A stretch of 64,000 nucleotides of DNA from Saposhnikovia divaricata. Its lineage: Eukaryota > Streptophyta > Magnoliopsida > Apiales > Apiaceae. Shown here one piece after another: positions 52,629-64,000 of the stretch. The notes beneath the pieces are model-generated. The model was given only the letters and a program-made list of their open reading frames with translations. It was not told the DNA's origin and searched no databases. The position numbers were made by a program, and so were the translations under genes. Location: NCBI GenBank assembly GCA_036435485.1, contig CM071597.1, positions 11,649,881-11,713,880 of the forward strand. The letters are read 5' to 3'. Numbering within the stretch: position 1 is the first letter of the stretch; each line of letters starts with the position of its first letter.

Positions 52629-54692
52629 TCAGATTGAATGTGGTTGCATAACATTCAATCTGGATAACAAATTCCAGTGAGCTTGTCGACGAAGTCCTTT
52701 AAAAAAAATGTCATCTAGCTGAGAAGAACTAGGCAAATAATGTGGTTGTATCAACTGTGATTGCACCTGTTCATGAACAAAATGACAATCCAAAGCAAAA
52801 TGTTTTGTTTTTGGGTGAAAGACAGGATCAGCTATGATGTCCAAGGCAGCTTGATTATCACTATGAATGATAACTGGGAGAGACTGAGGAAGATCCAGTT
52901 CAGAAAGCAACAGAGTGAGCCAAGAGACTTCACAGGTAGTGTCAGCAATTGCACGTAATTCAGCTTCAGCAGTCGAATGTGACACAACCTTCTGTTTAGT
53001 AGAATGCCAGACAATCAAAGAAGAGCCAAGTAGCATGCACATTCCTGTGATACTTTTTAGCATTCCAGAGGAATCAAGACTGGAACCCCAGTCACTGTCA
53101 CAATAGGCTTCAAGATGCAGAGATGATTCAGAAGAATAGAACAATCCTTGAAAAGGAGTTGATTTTAAGTACCGTAACACACGTTGTACAGCAAGCATAT
53201 GAGGTACACGTGGACTCTACAGAAATTGGCTTACGTGATGGATAACGTAAGTAATATCAGGACGGGATACAGTAAGATATAACAATTTCCCAATAAATTT
53301 CCTGTAAAGTGTAGGATCCTCAATAAGTTCACCATCTGTAGGTGAAAGCTTAACATTGGAATCGACAGGAAGAGACAGGTTTTGAGTTCTCTAAGCCTGC
53401 TTCAATGAGTAAATCATGGAAAAACTTGTGTTGGTGTAAGTAAATGTCATCTGAAGTCTGATGTATTTCCAACCCAAGATAGTACTTAGCCAGACCTAAG
53501 TCTTTAATGGTAAAAATGGAATGCAGCACAACCTTAACAAGTGTAATGAATTCAGTACTGTTTCCTGTGAGAAGTATGTCGTCCACATTGACCAATGTAG
53601 TAACAAAAACGTCTTGATTCTTATACACAAACAGAGAATAATCAGCAACTGTTTGAGTGAAACCAAGTTCAAGTAAAACAGAAGCTAACTTTCAAACCAT
53701 ACTCGAGATACTTGCTTCAAACCATAGATGGATTTATTCAACTTACATACAACTCCAGTTCCATAAAGAGGATGACCTTTAGAAAGTTCCATGTAAACCT
53801 CCTCAGATAACTCACCATGTAAAAAAAACGTTGTTGATATCCAATTGATGAATATCCCAACGTTTGATAGCTGCAAAGGCTAACAAAGTTCAAATTGTAG
53901 ACATCTTTGCAACGGGGGAAAAAGTTTTGTGATAATCCTGTCCTTCGACTTGAGTATACCTTTTGGTGACAAGACGAGCTTTGAACTTATTGATAGAACC
54001 ATCTGCTAAATACTTTACTTTATAAACCCATTTGCAGCCCACAATCTTTTTGTTATGTGGCTTGGGAACTATGGTCCAGGTATTATTTGATTCTAAGGTA
54101 GTTAATTCCTTTTCCATGGCATCAATCCACCTATGATCTGTCACAGCTTGATTATATGTAAAAGGTTCAGAAATGGTTGTCTTAGGGCTGACAGCACAAG
54201 CAAAAATCGAGGTAGAGGGTGTATAGTGGGAAAGGTTATATTTCTTGTCAATGGGACACTTCAACAAAATAGTATTTGCTGAGACATTTGAAGAACCAGA
54301 AGTAGATTGTGGTTTCAAAGTGACATAATCCTTTAGCCATATTGGCTGAACCTTATGTCTGAGTGAAACTCGATGTGGAGGAGGTAAAGGTGGTGAAACA
54401 GTATTTGGTGAATCGTTGTTTGGTGAATCATTTGAATAAGAATCTGCAACAGAATTATTAGGTGAGGAAACAATGGGTGAAGAAACAGGAGTAGTAACAC
54501 ATTTGGTGAGTGAGACAGAGACAAAGGTGTGGTTTGAAAATCTGTCGAAGAAATATAGAAAATGTCAACATCACAATTTGGATCTGGTGGAATAAACAAA
54601 GGTTAATCAGTTTGTGACAAAATGGAAGAAAAGGGAAACAATGTTCAACAAAATTGACATGCTTAGAAACATGAAACTGATGTGTAATAGGT
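52629..54692 (-). pseudogene. RT-RNase H unit 3 (3'-most) with the true C-terminus
   Basis: Pieces in several frames are RT N-part FACAVSPKTTISEPFTYNQA, LHGELSEEVYME, the catalytic box as NVDD instead of YVDD (LVNVDDILLTGNS, about 53585), and an RNase H frame from 53198 to the genuine end at 52629 (SSSQLDDIFFKGL). Several frameshifts are present. Confidence 0.85.
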
Positions 54693-56586
54693 TCACGAAC
54701 AAAATGACAATCCAAAGCAAAATGTTTTGTTTTGGGGTGAAAGACAGGATCAACTGTGATGTCCAAGGCAGCTTGATTATCACTATGAATGATAACTGGG
54801 AGAGACTGAGGAAGATCCAGTTCAGAAAGAAACAGAGTTAGCCAAGAGACTTCACAGGCAGTGTCAGCAATTGCACGTAATTCAGCTTCAGCAGTCAAAC
54901 GTGACACAACCTTCTGTTTAGTAGAATGCCAGACAATCAAAGAAGAGCCAAGTAGCAAGCACATTCCTGTGATACTTTTTAACATTCTAGAGGAATCAAG
55001 ACTGGAACCCCAGTCACTGTCACAATAGGCTTCAAGATGCAGAGATGATTCAGAAGAATAGAACAATCCTTGAAAAGGAGTTGATTTTAAGTACCGTAAC
55101 ACACGTTGTACAGCAAGCATATGAGGTACACGTGGACTCTACAAAAATTGGCTTAAGTGATGGACAACGTAAGTAATATCAAGACGGGATACAGTAAGAT
55201 ATAACAATTTCCCAATAAATTTCCTGTAAAGTGTAGGATCCCAGTTCACCATCTATAGGTGAAAGCTTAACATTGGAATCGACAGGAAGAGACAAAGGTT
55301 TTGAGTTCTCTAAGCCTGCTTCAATGAATAAATCATGGACAAACTTGTGTTGGTGTAAGTAAATGCCATCTGAAGTCTGATGTATTTCCAACCCAAGATA
55401 GTACTTAGCCAGACCTAAGTCTTTAATGGTAAAAATGGAATGCAGCACAACCTTGACAAGTGTAATGAATTCAGTACTGTTTCCTGTGAGAAGTATGTCG
55501 TCCACATAGACCAATGCAGTAACAAAAACATCTTGATTCTTTTACACAAATAGAGAATAATCAGCAACTATTTGAGTGAAACCAAGTTCAAGTAAAACAG
55601 AAGCTAACTTTTCAAACCATACTCGAGATACTTGCTTCAAACCATAGATGGATTTATTCAACTTACATACAACTCCAGTTCTATAAAGAGGATGACCTTT
55701 AGGAAGTTCCATGTAATCCTCCTCAGATAACTCACCATGTAAAAAAGCGTTGTTGATATCCAATTGATGAATATCCCAACGTTTGACAGCTGCTAAGGCT
55801 CACAAAGTTCTAACTGTAGCCATCTTTGCAACGGGGGAAAAGTGTTGTGATAATCCTGTCCTTCGACTTGAGTATACCCTTTGGCGACAAGACGAGATTT
55901 GAACTTATCGATAGAACCATCTGCAAAATACTTTACTTTATAAACCCATTTGCAGCCCACAATCTTTTTGTTATGTGGCTTGGGAACTATGGTCCAGGTA
56001 TTATTTGATTCTAAGGCAGTTAATTACTTTTCCATGGCATCAATCAACCTATGATCTGCACAGCTTGATTATATGTAAAAGGTTAAAAAATAGCTGTCTG
56101 AGGGCCGACAACACAAGCAAAAATCGAGGTAGAGGGTGTATAGTGGGAAAGGCTATATTTCTGGTCAATGGGACACTTCAACAAAATAGTAATTGCTGAG
56201 ACATTTGAAGAACCAGAAGTAGATTGTGGTTTCGAAGTGACATAATCCTTTATCCATATTGGTTGATGAGTGAAACTCGATGTGGAAGAGGTAAAGGTGG
56301 TGAAACAGTATTTGGTGAATCATGTGGAGAAGAATCTGCAACAGGATTATTAGGTGAGGAAACAATGGGTGAAGAAACAGGAGTAGGTAACACATTTGGT
56401 GAGTGAGACAGAGACAAAGGTGTGGTTTGAAAATCTGTCAAAGAAATAAGGAAAATGTCAACATCATAATTTGGATCTGGTGGAATAAACAAAGGTTTAT
56501 CAGTTTGTGACGAAATGGAAGAAAAAGGGAAACAATGTTCAACAAAAGTGACATGCCTAGAAACATGAAACTGATGTGTAATAGAT
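54693..56586 (-). pseudogene. RT-RNase H unit 2 (middle)
   Basis: It begins with the junction RNase H-to-integrase tail (HFVRESITHQFHVSRH, within a frame starting 56801). It continues with the Ser/Pro linker, a broken RT N-part, LHGELSEEDYMELPKGHP (55763-55542), VYVDDILLTGNS (55514) and RNase H (55120 to 54693), then runs into unit 3. Confidence 0.85.
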
Positions 56587-58511
56587 TCACGAACAAAATG
56601 ACAATCCAAAGTAGAATGTTTTGTTTTGGGGTGAAAGACAGGATCAACTGTGATGTCCAAGGCAGTTTTATTATCACTATGAATGATAACTGGGAGAGAC
56701 TGAGGAAGATCCAGTTCAGAAAGCAATAGAGTGAGCCAAGAGACTTCACAGGTAGTGTCAGCAATTGCACGTAATTCAGCTTCAGTAGTCAAACGTGACA
56801 CAACCTTCTGTTTAGTAGAATGTCAAACAATCAAAGAAGAGCCAAGTAGCAACCACATTCCTGTGATACTTTTTAACATTCCAGAGGAATCAAGACTGGA
56901 ACCCCAATCACTGTCACAATAGGCTTCAAGATGCAGAGATGATTCAGAAGAATAGAACAATCCTTGAAAAGGAGTTGATTTTAAGTACCGTAACACACGT
57001 TGTACAGCAAGCATATGAGGTACACGTGGACTCTGCAGAAATTGGCTTAAGTGATGGACAACGTAAGTAATATCAGGATGGGATACAGTAAGATATAACA
57101 ATTTCCCAATAAATTTTCTGTAAAGTGTAGGATCCTCAATAAGTTCACCATCTGCAGGGGAAAGCTTAACATTGGAATCGACAGGAAGTGACAAAGGTTT
57201 TGAGTTCTCTAAGCCTGCTTCAATGAGTAAATCATGGAAAAACTTGTGTTGGTGTAAGTAAATTCCATCTGAAGTCTGATGTATTTCCAACCCAAGATAG
57301 TACTTAGCCAGACCTAAGTCTTTAATGCTAAAAATGGAATGCTGCACAACCTTAAAAAGTGTAATGAATTCAGTACTGTTTCCTGTGAGAAGTATGTCAT
57401 CCACATAGACCAATGCAGTAATAAAAACGTCTTGATTCTTATACACAAACAGAGAATAATCACCAACTGTTTGAGTGAAACCAAGTTCAAGTAAAATAGA
57501 AGCTAACTTTTTAAACCATACTCGAGATGCTTGCTTCAAACCATAGATGGATTTATTCAACTTACATACAACTCCAGTTCCATAAAAAGGATGACCTTTA
57601 GGAAGTTCCATGTAAACCTCCTCAAATAACTCACCATGTAAAAAAGCATTGTTGATATCCAATTGATGAATATCCCAACGTTTGACAGCTGCTAAGGCTA
57701 ACAAAGTTCTAACTGTAGCCATCTTTACAACGGGGGAAAAAGTGTAGTGATAATCCTGTCCTTCGACTTGAGTATACCCTTTGGCGACAAGACGAGTTTG
57801 AACTTATCGACAGAACCATCTACTAAATACTTTACTTTATAAACCCATTTGCAGCCCACAATCTTTTTGTTATGTGGCTTGGGAACTATGGTCCGGGTAT
57901 TATTTGATTCTAAGGCATTTAATTCCTTTTCCATGGCATCAATCCACCTATGATCTGTCACAGCTTGATTATATGTAAAAGGTTCATAAATGGCTGTCTG
58001 AGGGCTGACAGCACAAGCAAAAATCGAGGTAGAGGGTGTATAGTGGGAAAGGTTATATTTCTGTTCAATGGGACACTTCAACAATATAGTATTTGTTGAG
58101 ACATTTGAAGAACCAGAAGTAGATTATGGTTTCGAAATGACATAATCCTTTCTCCATATTGGCTGATCCTTATGTCTGAGTGAAACTCGATGTGGAGGAG
58201 GTAAAGGTGGTGAAACAGTATTTAGTGATTCGTTGTTTGGTGAATCATGTGGAGAAGAATCTGTAACAGGATTATTAGGTGAGGAAACAATGGGTGAAGA
58301 AACAGGAGTAGGTAACACATTTGGTGAGTGAGACAGAGACAAAGGTTTGTCTTGAAAATCTGTCAAAGAAATAGGGAAAATGTCAACATCACAATTTGGA
58401 TCTGGTGGAATAAACAAAGGTTTATTAGTTTGTGATGAAATGGAAGAAAAAGGGAAACAATGTTCAACAAAAGTGACATGCCAAGAAACATGAAACTGAT
58501 GTGTAATAGGA
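56587..58511 (-). pseudogene. RT-RNase H unit 1 (5'-most, original position)
   Basis: It follows the integrase in its natural context. RT starts in the frame ending at 57725 (FACAVSPQTAI, WVYKVKYL) and continues in the longest surviving RT frame, 57722-56823, with LDINNAFLHGELFEEVY, SIYGLKQAS, VYVDDILLTGNS and the start of RNase H. RNase H continues in a second frame to DCHFVRE. Confidence 0.87.
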
Positions 58512-59810
58512 TCATAGAGTTTGTATCCTTTTTGTGTCATAGAATAGCCAAGGAAAACTATTTTGATAGCACGAGGAGATAATTTATCCAAATTGTGAAT
58601 AGGCATATGAGCAAGACAGCCGAAAACTCTGAGATGATCATAGGAAGGAGGGGTATTAAAAAGTTTTTCATAGGGTGAAATGTAACCCAAAACTGTAGTA
58701 GGAATACGATTAATAAGATATGTAGAGGTAAGTATGCAGTCACCCCAAAAAGAAGATGGTAAATGTCTTTGAAACATAAGAGCCCTTGACATTTCAAGTA
58801 GATTACGATGCTTACGTTCCACTCTTCCATTTTGTTGGGGAGTGTATGGACAAGTTGCGTGATTAATGGTGCCTTGAGATGATAAGAATTGAGCCAAATC
58901 ATTGTTAACAAACTCACCACCATTATCTGTCCGAAGACATTTAATAGTGGTACCAAATTGTGTGGTGACATAAGCGAAGAAATGCTTAAGTGATTGTGTG
59001 GCATGTTGTTTAGTAGGTAAAAGGATAGTCCAAAGACCACGAGTGTAATCGTCAACAAGAGTAATAAAATATTTACAGCCATTGTAAGTTGGGATCCTAT
59101 AAGGTCCCCAAAGATCACAGTGTACATTCAAAAGGAACAGAAGCATTCGATTGACTAGTAGAAAAGGAAAGTTTACATTGTTTAGCAAGTGGACAAACAG
59201 TACAAGGTAAACTACTACTGTCACTTCCATTACAACTAGTATTTGAGACATTTATTACAGGAATTTTAGATAAAATCTTGGTGGGCACATGGCCAAGACG
59301 TTTGTGCCAAAGAGTTGAAGAAATTATCTGAGAAGCAGTGAACGCTGAGGTAGAAGAAGAATGACTTGACAAATTTGTGAGCTGGTAAAGTCCTCCAACA
59401 ATGCTACCAAGAACAAATTCCGTCTTCTGGTATTGGTCTTGTAGATATCAATTATTAGAATTAAAATGGATGGTAGAATGAAGTTGAGAAGATAGCTTAC
59501 TGACAGAAAGAAGATTAAAGGTAAATGTGGGTATGTAAAGGACATCTGTGATCATAGTAGAAATAGGAAACAAATAGACAGACCCTATATGTGTGACTGT
59601 GGCACTGTCTCCATTAGAAAACTTAACAATTAAAGGTGTTGATAGAATCTGTACATTAGTCATAGAACTAAGACTGCAACACATGTGACTAGTGGCTCCG
59701 GTGTCAAGAATCCAAACATTTTCAGATAAAAGTGCAAAGGCAGATAAAGAAAAATTAGTACCTGCAACATGAGAAACAAGACTAAACTGTTCAGAGGTAG
59801 GAGATGCCAT
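58512..59810 (-). pseudogene. Protease and integrase of the triplicated Copia element
   Basis: The first frame (59810-59448) carries the protease WILDTGATSHM. GAG-pre-integrase with LWHKRLGHVPTKIL and CTVCPLAKQ is at 59372-59115. The integrase core (59251 leftward) shows VHCDLWGPY, LRTDNGGEFVNND and NGRVERKHRN, so all three acidic residues are kept. Two frame breaks separate these parts. Bases 59811-59848 are the last remnant before SIRE B. Confidence 0.87.
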
Positions 59811-59848
59811 AATCTGACAACCACCAGAACCTTTGGTTAGTGTGAAGA

Positions 59849-60866
59849 TGTTAGGAATATGTTGTACTTGATGATAACTTCACAATCAATCAAATTGTTT
59901 AAGGTTTTGTAGCTGTCAACGGATGAGGATTTATAACTCTATCCGTTGACAGGTAGCTCATCAACGGATGAGGTTTTGTAGCATACTGCAAGTATCTCTA
60001 TGTTATCAGTTGATAGTGTTTTTATCCATAGTCATGTTGACTATCAACGGATAGGCAGAATAGGGTAGCCAATTGTAAATAAGCTATGCTATGTAATTCT
60101 GTCTAAGTGAAAGTGTATCAACGGATGAAGACAAAACTCTATCAACGGATACAACTCAAATCCAATCTATCAACGGATACAGCTCAAGTCTCAATATCAA
60201 CGGATACCGCTCAATACATCATCAACGGATGTTAGTGTACAATATCAACGGATAATCATTGACACTGTCTTCTATGATTAGCTGGGGATTAGCAGTTGAT
60301 AAGGACATGTTTGACTGACAGATCACATGGGTTGATAGTAGATACAAAAAGCAGTATGGCAGCCATACTTTGGAAACATAGAAGAAAGAAGCATTATATT
60401 TACACTATGAATACAAGAAAGGTGCAGGAGACATGTCTGAACACAAGGACAACCTTTCGGCTACATGTGTATTTGGAGTGTAGTAGCAAGTCAACTAGAA
60501 TTAGATTAGTATTATCTTATTCCAGTAGTACTTGTAAAACTTGGGATATATATAACCAAGTGTAGCAACTCTTTGGAGGTTAAGAAAACAGACATATTTG
60601 CTTAGGGTTTCTTGAATATCTTTAGAAGCAAAGAGTTGTAAAACGGCAGCTGTGTACATTTTGTATCACAGAGTTTTCTTCAAATAAAAGCTTCAGGTGG
60701 TGCATGTTAACCACCTGATTTTATATGTGTTTGTGTTTAAATCTTACATTGCAATTATCTCTGCATAAATTTCTGGAGTTCTTATCAGAAATTTATAAAT
60801 ATCAAGAATTGTATTCAACCCCCCCCCCCTTCAACAATTATACAAGTGTGTAATCTGGGAATAACA
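59849..60866 (+). repeat. 5' LTR of SIRE B (1,018 bp)
   Basis: TGTTAGG at 59849 to ATAACA at 60866. Between about 59910 and 60250 it holds nine forward TCAACGGAT copies and one complement (A has a mutated copy at that place). A TATATATAA box is at 60547-60555. Confidence 0.93.
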
Positions 60867-60868
60867 AT

Positions 60869-60880
60869 TGGTATCAAAGC
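60869..60880 (+). other. Primer-binding site of SIRE B
   Basis: TGGTATCAAAGC two bases after the LTR differs at one base from the initiator-Met tRNA complement TGGTATCAGAGC used by element 2. Confidence 0.85.
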
Positions 60881-60925
60881 AAGCTTCTAACATATTTGAA
60901 GTTTAAAGATCAACACACTTCCAAC

Positions 60926-61765
60926 ATGTCTAAGAAGGATTATGGAGTGAAGATTCCAGTTCTTGATAGAAAAAATTACTTTCACTGGAAAGTAAAAATG
61001 CGCCTACATCTCTCGTCTATTGATGAGGGCTTTGTGGATTGCATTGACAAGGGTCCTCACGTTCCAATGAAGACAGCAACAAGAGTTGGCCTGGCTGATG
61101 ATGTGCCTGACACTCTCATTCCCAAACCTGTTTCTGAGTGGAGTCTTGAAGATATTGCAGAAGTCCACAAAGACAAAAAGGCCATGAATATTTTGTTCAA
61201 TGGTCTAGAAACAAACATGGTTGACAATGTTATTAACTGTACTACCGCCAACGAAGTATGGGACATTGTTCAAACCCTGTGTGAAGGAACAGAACGGGTA
61301 AGGGAAAACAAGATGCAACTACTAATCCAACAGTATGAACATTTTCACTTTAAGAGTGGAGAAACATTGAATGATACATTTAGTAGATTTCAAAAGCTAC
61401 TAAATGGTTTGAAACTGTATGGAAGAATCTATCAAGTTAAAGATTCTAATCTCAAATTTCTGAGATCACTGCCCAAGGAATGGAAGCCAATGACTGTTTC
61501 TCTAAGAAACACTCAAGAGTACAAGACATTTACTCTTGAAAGGCTCTATGGAACTTTAAAGACCTATGAGCTGGAAATGGAGCAGGATGAAGAGATTGAG
61601 AAGTCTCAAAAGAAAAGTGGGTCAGTTGCACTTGTTGCCAACTTGGAGCAAAAGGAGGAAAGGACAGAAACTGCTAGTTCTACACCAAACAGGGAGGTTT
61701 GTAAAGGTAGAGCAGAATCAAGCAGGAGCAAGGAAAAGGTGTCTGAGGAATTGAATGCTCTTTAG
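60926..61765 (+). pseudogene. gag N-terminal part of SIRE B
   Basis: The ATG at 60926 (MSKKDYGVKIPVLDRKNYFHW) starts the capsid-type domain with FLRSLPKEWKPMTVSLR and TLERLYGTLKTYELEMEQ. The frame ends at UAG (61763-61765). The following codons (DELDEIDEHLAFLSRRF) are still gag-like, so the stop is a lesion, and a frameshift near 61845 follows before the zinc knuckle. Confidence 0.87.
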
Positions 61766-61848
61766 CAGGATGAATTGGATGAGATAGATGAGCACTTAGC
61801 CTTTCTATCTAGGAGATTCTCTAAGCTGAAATTCAAGAGAAACTCTGG

Positions 61849-63324
61849 GTGGCCAAGCCATTTAACAAGGATTTTTCCACAAGCAACTATGTGGATAAAT
61901 CCAAAATTAAATGCTACAATTGTGGAATTGCTGGTCACATGATAAGTGAATGCAGGAAACCTAGATCTGAGAACAAGGGGAAGCCAACTGAGGCTGTTGA
62001 CTATAAGAAGAAATATTTTGATCTTCTCAGGCAGAAAGGAAAGGCATTCTTGACCCAAGAGTATGACTGGGCTGTTGATAACAATCATTCTAATGATGAT
62101 GATGAGTTAGTCAACCTTGCTTTAATGGCTGATTCTGGAGAGCAGGAAGCAAGTTCAGCTAGCAATCAGGTATTTTCTACTAATCTCTCTGGGCTCACCA
62201 AAGAGGAATGCAATAATGTTATAGATGAAATGTCTACTGAACTATATCACTTAAGTGTTACTCTTAAATCACTTACTAAAGAGAACAATAGGATTAAAGA
62301 GTCTAATCTGTTTTTAAGTGATAGAAATGCTGCTCTAGAAACTCAATTTCTAGAATTTGAGAAAATGAGAGTTGATTGCAATAATGCTAAAAGTGAACTT
62401 GAAGCTGTGTTAAAAAGAGAACTGATTTTAAAAGACCAGCTTGAAAAAGAACAAGGGATAATTGCTAAATTTCAAAGTTGTAGGAATATTTCTCAAAACA
62501 TAATAGAAGTTCAGGGAATAGAATCATTTGTGAAGGATACCTGGACTCAAAAGAAAAAGGAGCTAGAACCTGGCCTTGAGGATCTAGAGACTATTTGTGA
62601 ATCAACGGATAGTGATCATCCGTTGACAGATGAACCGTCAACGGATGAGAGGTATCCGTCGACTAACAAAAAGTCTGTTAGTAAGAAGGAACTAAGGAAA
62701 CTGGATATCAAGTATGGTCCAGTAAACAAGAATTTTGTTAGTGCTGAGTGCAGCAAAACCAAATCCAGTGGGAAGGCTAAGACAGGTAATTTACACAACA
62801 AAAAGGCTGTTGGTAAATCAGACAATGAAAAGGTAGAAATTGAGGGCAAAAAGAAAAAGACCAGAAATGGTAAGATAGGCATCAACAAGAAAAACAATTA
62901 CTCTCCTGACAAGTTTGCTCCTAGGAAAACTTGTAGTAATTGTAATAGTGTTAATCATCTATCTTCCAATTGCAAGTTTGTCAACAAGGCTCCTGTTCAT
63001 GTACCTCAACCAATGCCATGTATGCCTGCAATGCCTGGTTTGTATCAAAATACTAGTTTCTCAAATCCATATGTGAACATGCCATATGTGTCTAATCCAT
63101 ACTTTCAATCTATGAATGTGCCACAAATGTCATGGAACCTACCTAACATGAATAATATGTATGCCAATTTTCCACACATGCATGCATCCAATATTCATGC
63201 AAATGAGCATTTGTCAAACCCCATTACTCAAGCATCTACACCTAAGTTGAAGAATGCTAAGAGTGCAAAGTCAAAGGCTAACAAGAAAGGACCCAAGGAA
63301 GCTTGGGTACCAAAATCAACTTGA
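61849..63324 (+). CDS. gag C-terminal part of SIRE B
   Basis: Open frame of about 490 codons with the zinc knuckle CYNCGIAGHMISEC (61912-61953), a coiled-coil-like segment (about residues 125-215), a Ser/Thr/Asp stretch containing the 9-mer three times (62602, 62618 complement, 62638), a basic region, a second knuckle-like CSNCNSVNHLSSNC and a Met/Asn/Pro-rich tail ending EAWVPKST. The architecture matches element 2 gag. The true upstream join is lost through the frameshift near 61845. Confidence 0.87.
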   Translation: MAKPFNKDFSTSNYVDKSKIKCYNCGIAGHMISECRKPRSENKGKPTEAVDYKKKYFDLLRQKGKAFLTQEYDWAVDNNHSNDDDELVNLALMADSGEQEASSASNQVFSTNLSGLTKEECNNVIDEMSTELYHLSVTLKSLTKENNRIKESNLFLSDRNAALETQFLEFEKMRVDCNNAKSELEAVLKRELILKDQLEKEQGIIAKFQSCRNISQNIIEVQGIESFVKDTWTQKKKELEPGLEDLETICESTDSDHPLTDEPSTDERYPSTNKKSVSKKELRKLDIKYGPVNKNFVSAECSKTKSSGKAKTGNLHNKKAVGKSDNEKVEIEGKKKKTRNGKIGINKKNNYSPDKFAPRKTCSNCNSVNHLSSNCKFVNKAPVHVPQPMPCMPAMPGLYQNTSFSNPYVNMPYVSNPYFQSMNVPQMSWNLPNMNNMYANFPHMHASNIHANEHLSNPITQASTPKLKNAKSAKSKANKKGPKEAWVPKST

Positions 63325-63325
63325 T

Positions 63326-64000
63326 TTGTTTTTGAAATGTGTGCAGGGAAACAGAAGGAATCTATGGTACCTAGACAGTGGATGCTCTAGGCACATGACA
63401 GGAGATTCAACCCTGCTCACAGAGTTCAAGGAAGGAGCTGGCCCTAGAATTACCTTTGGAGATGACAGCAAAGGATATACTAAGGGATATGGCCTGATTT
63501 CAAAAGACAATGTCATCATTGAAGAAGTGGCTTTAGTTGAAGGTTTAAAGCACAATTTGCTGAGTATCAGTCAGATTTGTGACAAAGACTATGAAGTAAA
63601 GTTCACAAAAGAAGCCTGTGTTGTTTCTGCCAAGGAAGACAACAATGTGGTATTGACAGGCTTTAGAAAAGGAAATGTTTACATAGCTGACTTCAATTCA
63701 GCATGCTCAGAATCCATTACTTGTCTCTTCAGCAAAGCAAGTAAGGATGAGAGTTGGCTATGGCATAAGAAGCTGTCACATTTGAATTTTAAAGTTATGA
63801 ATGATTTGGTAAGAAAGGATCTTGCTAGAGGAATCCCTCAATTGGAGTTTATCAAAGATGGGTTGTGTGATGCCTGCCAATTAGGGAAACAAAAGAAATC
63901 ATCCTTCAAAAGCAAGACAGAGTCATCCATTGTTAAGCCTCTTCAATTGCTGCATATGGATTTATTTGGTCCAGTAAATGTCATGTCTATTTCAAAGAAG
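63326..64000 (+). CDS. pol start of SIRE B, cut by the window end
   Basis: The frame, +1 relative to gag, carries protease WYLDSGCSRHMTGD, GAG-pre-integrase WLWHKKLSHLNFKVMNDL with CDACQLGKQKK, and the first integrase Asp in LLHMDLFGPVNV. Unlike A, the integrase region is present here. It is open to the last base. Confidence 0.9.
   Translation, partial: MFLKCVQGNRRNLWYLDSGCSRHMTGDSTLLTEFKEGAGPRITFGDDSKGYTKGYGLISKDNVIIEEVALVEGLKHNLLSISQICDKDYEVKFTKEACVVSAKEDNNVVLTGFRKGNVYIADFNSACSESITCLFSKASKDESWLWHKKLSHLNFKVMNDLVRKDLARGIPQLEFIKDGLCDACQLGKQKKSSFKSKTESSIVKPLQLLHMDLFGPVNVMSISKK

Larger units (their letters stand above)
52771..58511 (-). repeat. Tandem triplication of a 1.9-kb pol segment
   Basis: Three units, 58511-56587, 56586-54693 and 54692-52771, are homologous along their full length. 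Each runs from the integrase C-terminal tail (ITHQFHVS) to the RNase H block DCHFV(R/H)E. At both inner junctions RNase H is fused in frame to ITHQFHVS, with identical breakpoints. Confidence 0.92.
52235..59848 (-). mobile_element. Minus-strand Copia (Ale/Retrofit-like) element with triplicated RT-RNase H
   Basis: Protease, integrase and RT-RNase H lie in order on the minus strand, with three RT-RNase H copies in tandem. The 5' part (LTR, gag) is cut off by SIRE B at 59849. The 3' LTR is at 52235-52621. The lineage assignment rests on domain wording and is moderate. Confidence 0.88.
59849..64000 (+). mobile_element. SIRE-lineage Ty1/Copia retrotransposon B, 5' portion
   Basis: 5' LTR, primer-binding site, gag and the start of pol are present, and the element continues past the window. 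It was inserted into the Copia protease/gag region in the opposite orientation. It is about 98% identical to A in LTR and in the pol overlap. It shares A's TCAACGGAT motif in LTR and gag. Confidence 0.93.

Overview
This is plant nuclear DNA: the LTR retrotransposon lineages, GT-AG introns and captured gene fragments all fit a repeat-rich eudicot. I cannot name the species. I see no intact host gene. The window is almost entirely nested mobile elements with decayed gene pieces between them.

Layout. 1-8969: 3' part of a SIRE-lineage (Sirevirus, Ty1/Copia) element 'A' with RT-RNase H, a long envelope-like ORF and its 3' LTR. 8970-11113: decayed Copia pol plus 3' LTR. 11114-24295: a Copia element on the minus strand, split by a 5.4-kb CACTA transposon (11962-17337, perfect 3-bp target duplication) that carries exons of SFR2, a kinesin and a probable UPF3-like gene, and by a short Gypsy-like LTR pair (about 19878-21745). 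24296-36250: the most host-like stretch, with a frameshifted progesterone 5-beta-reductase/iridoid synthase-like (PRISE) gene, the 3' stub of a tandem paralogue, duplicated flanks, a MITE-like element, a LINE scrap and a Mutator-like element (32613-35597, perfect 9-bp target duplication). 36251-50918: a complete, young SIRE-type element 2 on the minus strand with nearly identical LTRs. 50919-52232: fragments of a 2-oxoglutarate dioxygenase and an SKU5-similar multicopper oxidase, next to a tRNA-Asp-type primer-binding site and an LTR. 52235-59848: a minus-strand Copia element whose RT-RNase H region is tandemly triplicated in about 1.9-kb units. 59849-64000: 5' LTR, gag and start of pol of SIRE element 'B', a close relative of A.

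The most interesting signal is in the SIRE elements. The 9-mer TCAACGGAT (or its complement) occurs 21 times exactly in the 9 kb of element A: in the LTR U3, the pol-env spacer, and inside pol and env in different reading frames. Gag of B carries it as well. Element 2 has an unrelated but similarly arranged motif (CTATCTCGAA/TTCGAGATAG). In both elements the spacer motifs lie just upstream of a TATA-like box in front of the envelope-like ORF, and A also has its array upstream of the LTR TATA box. I infer an element-specific regulatory code that may drive a second, internal promoter for the envelope-like gene.
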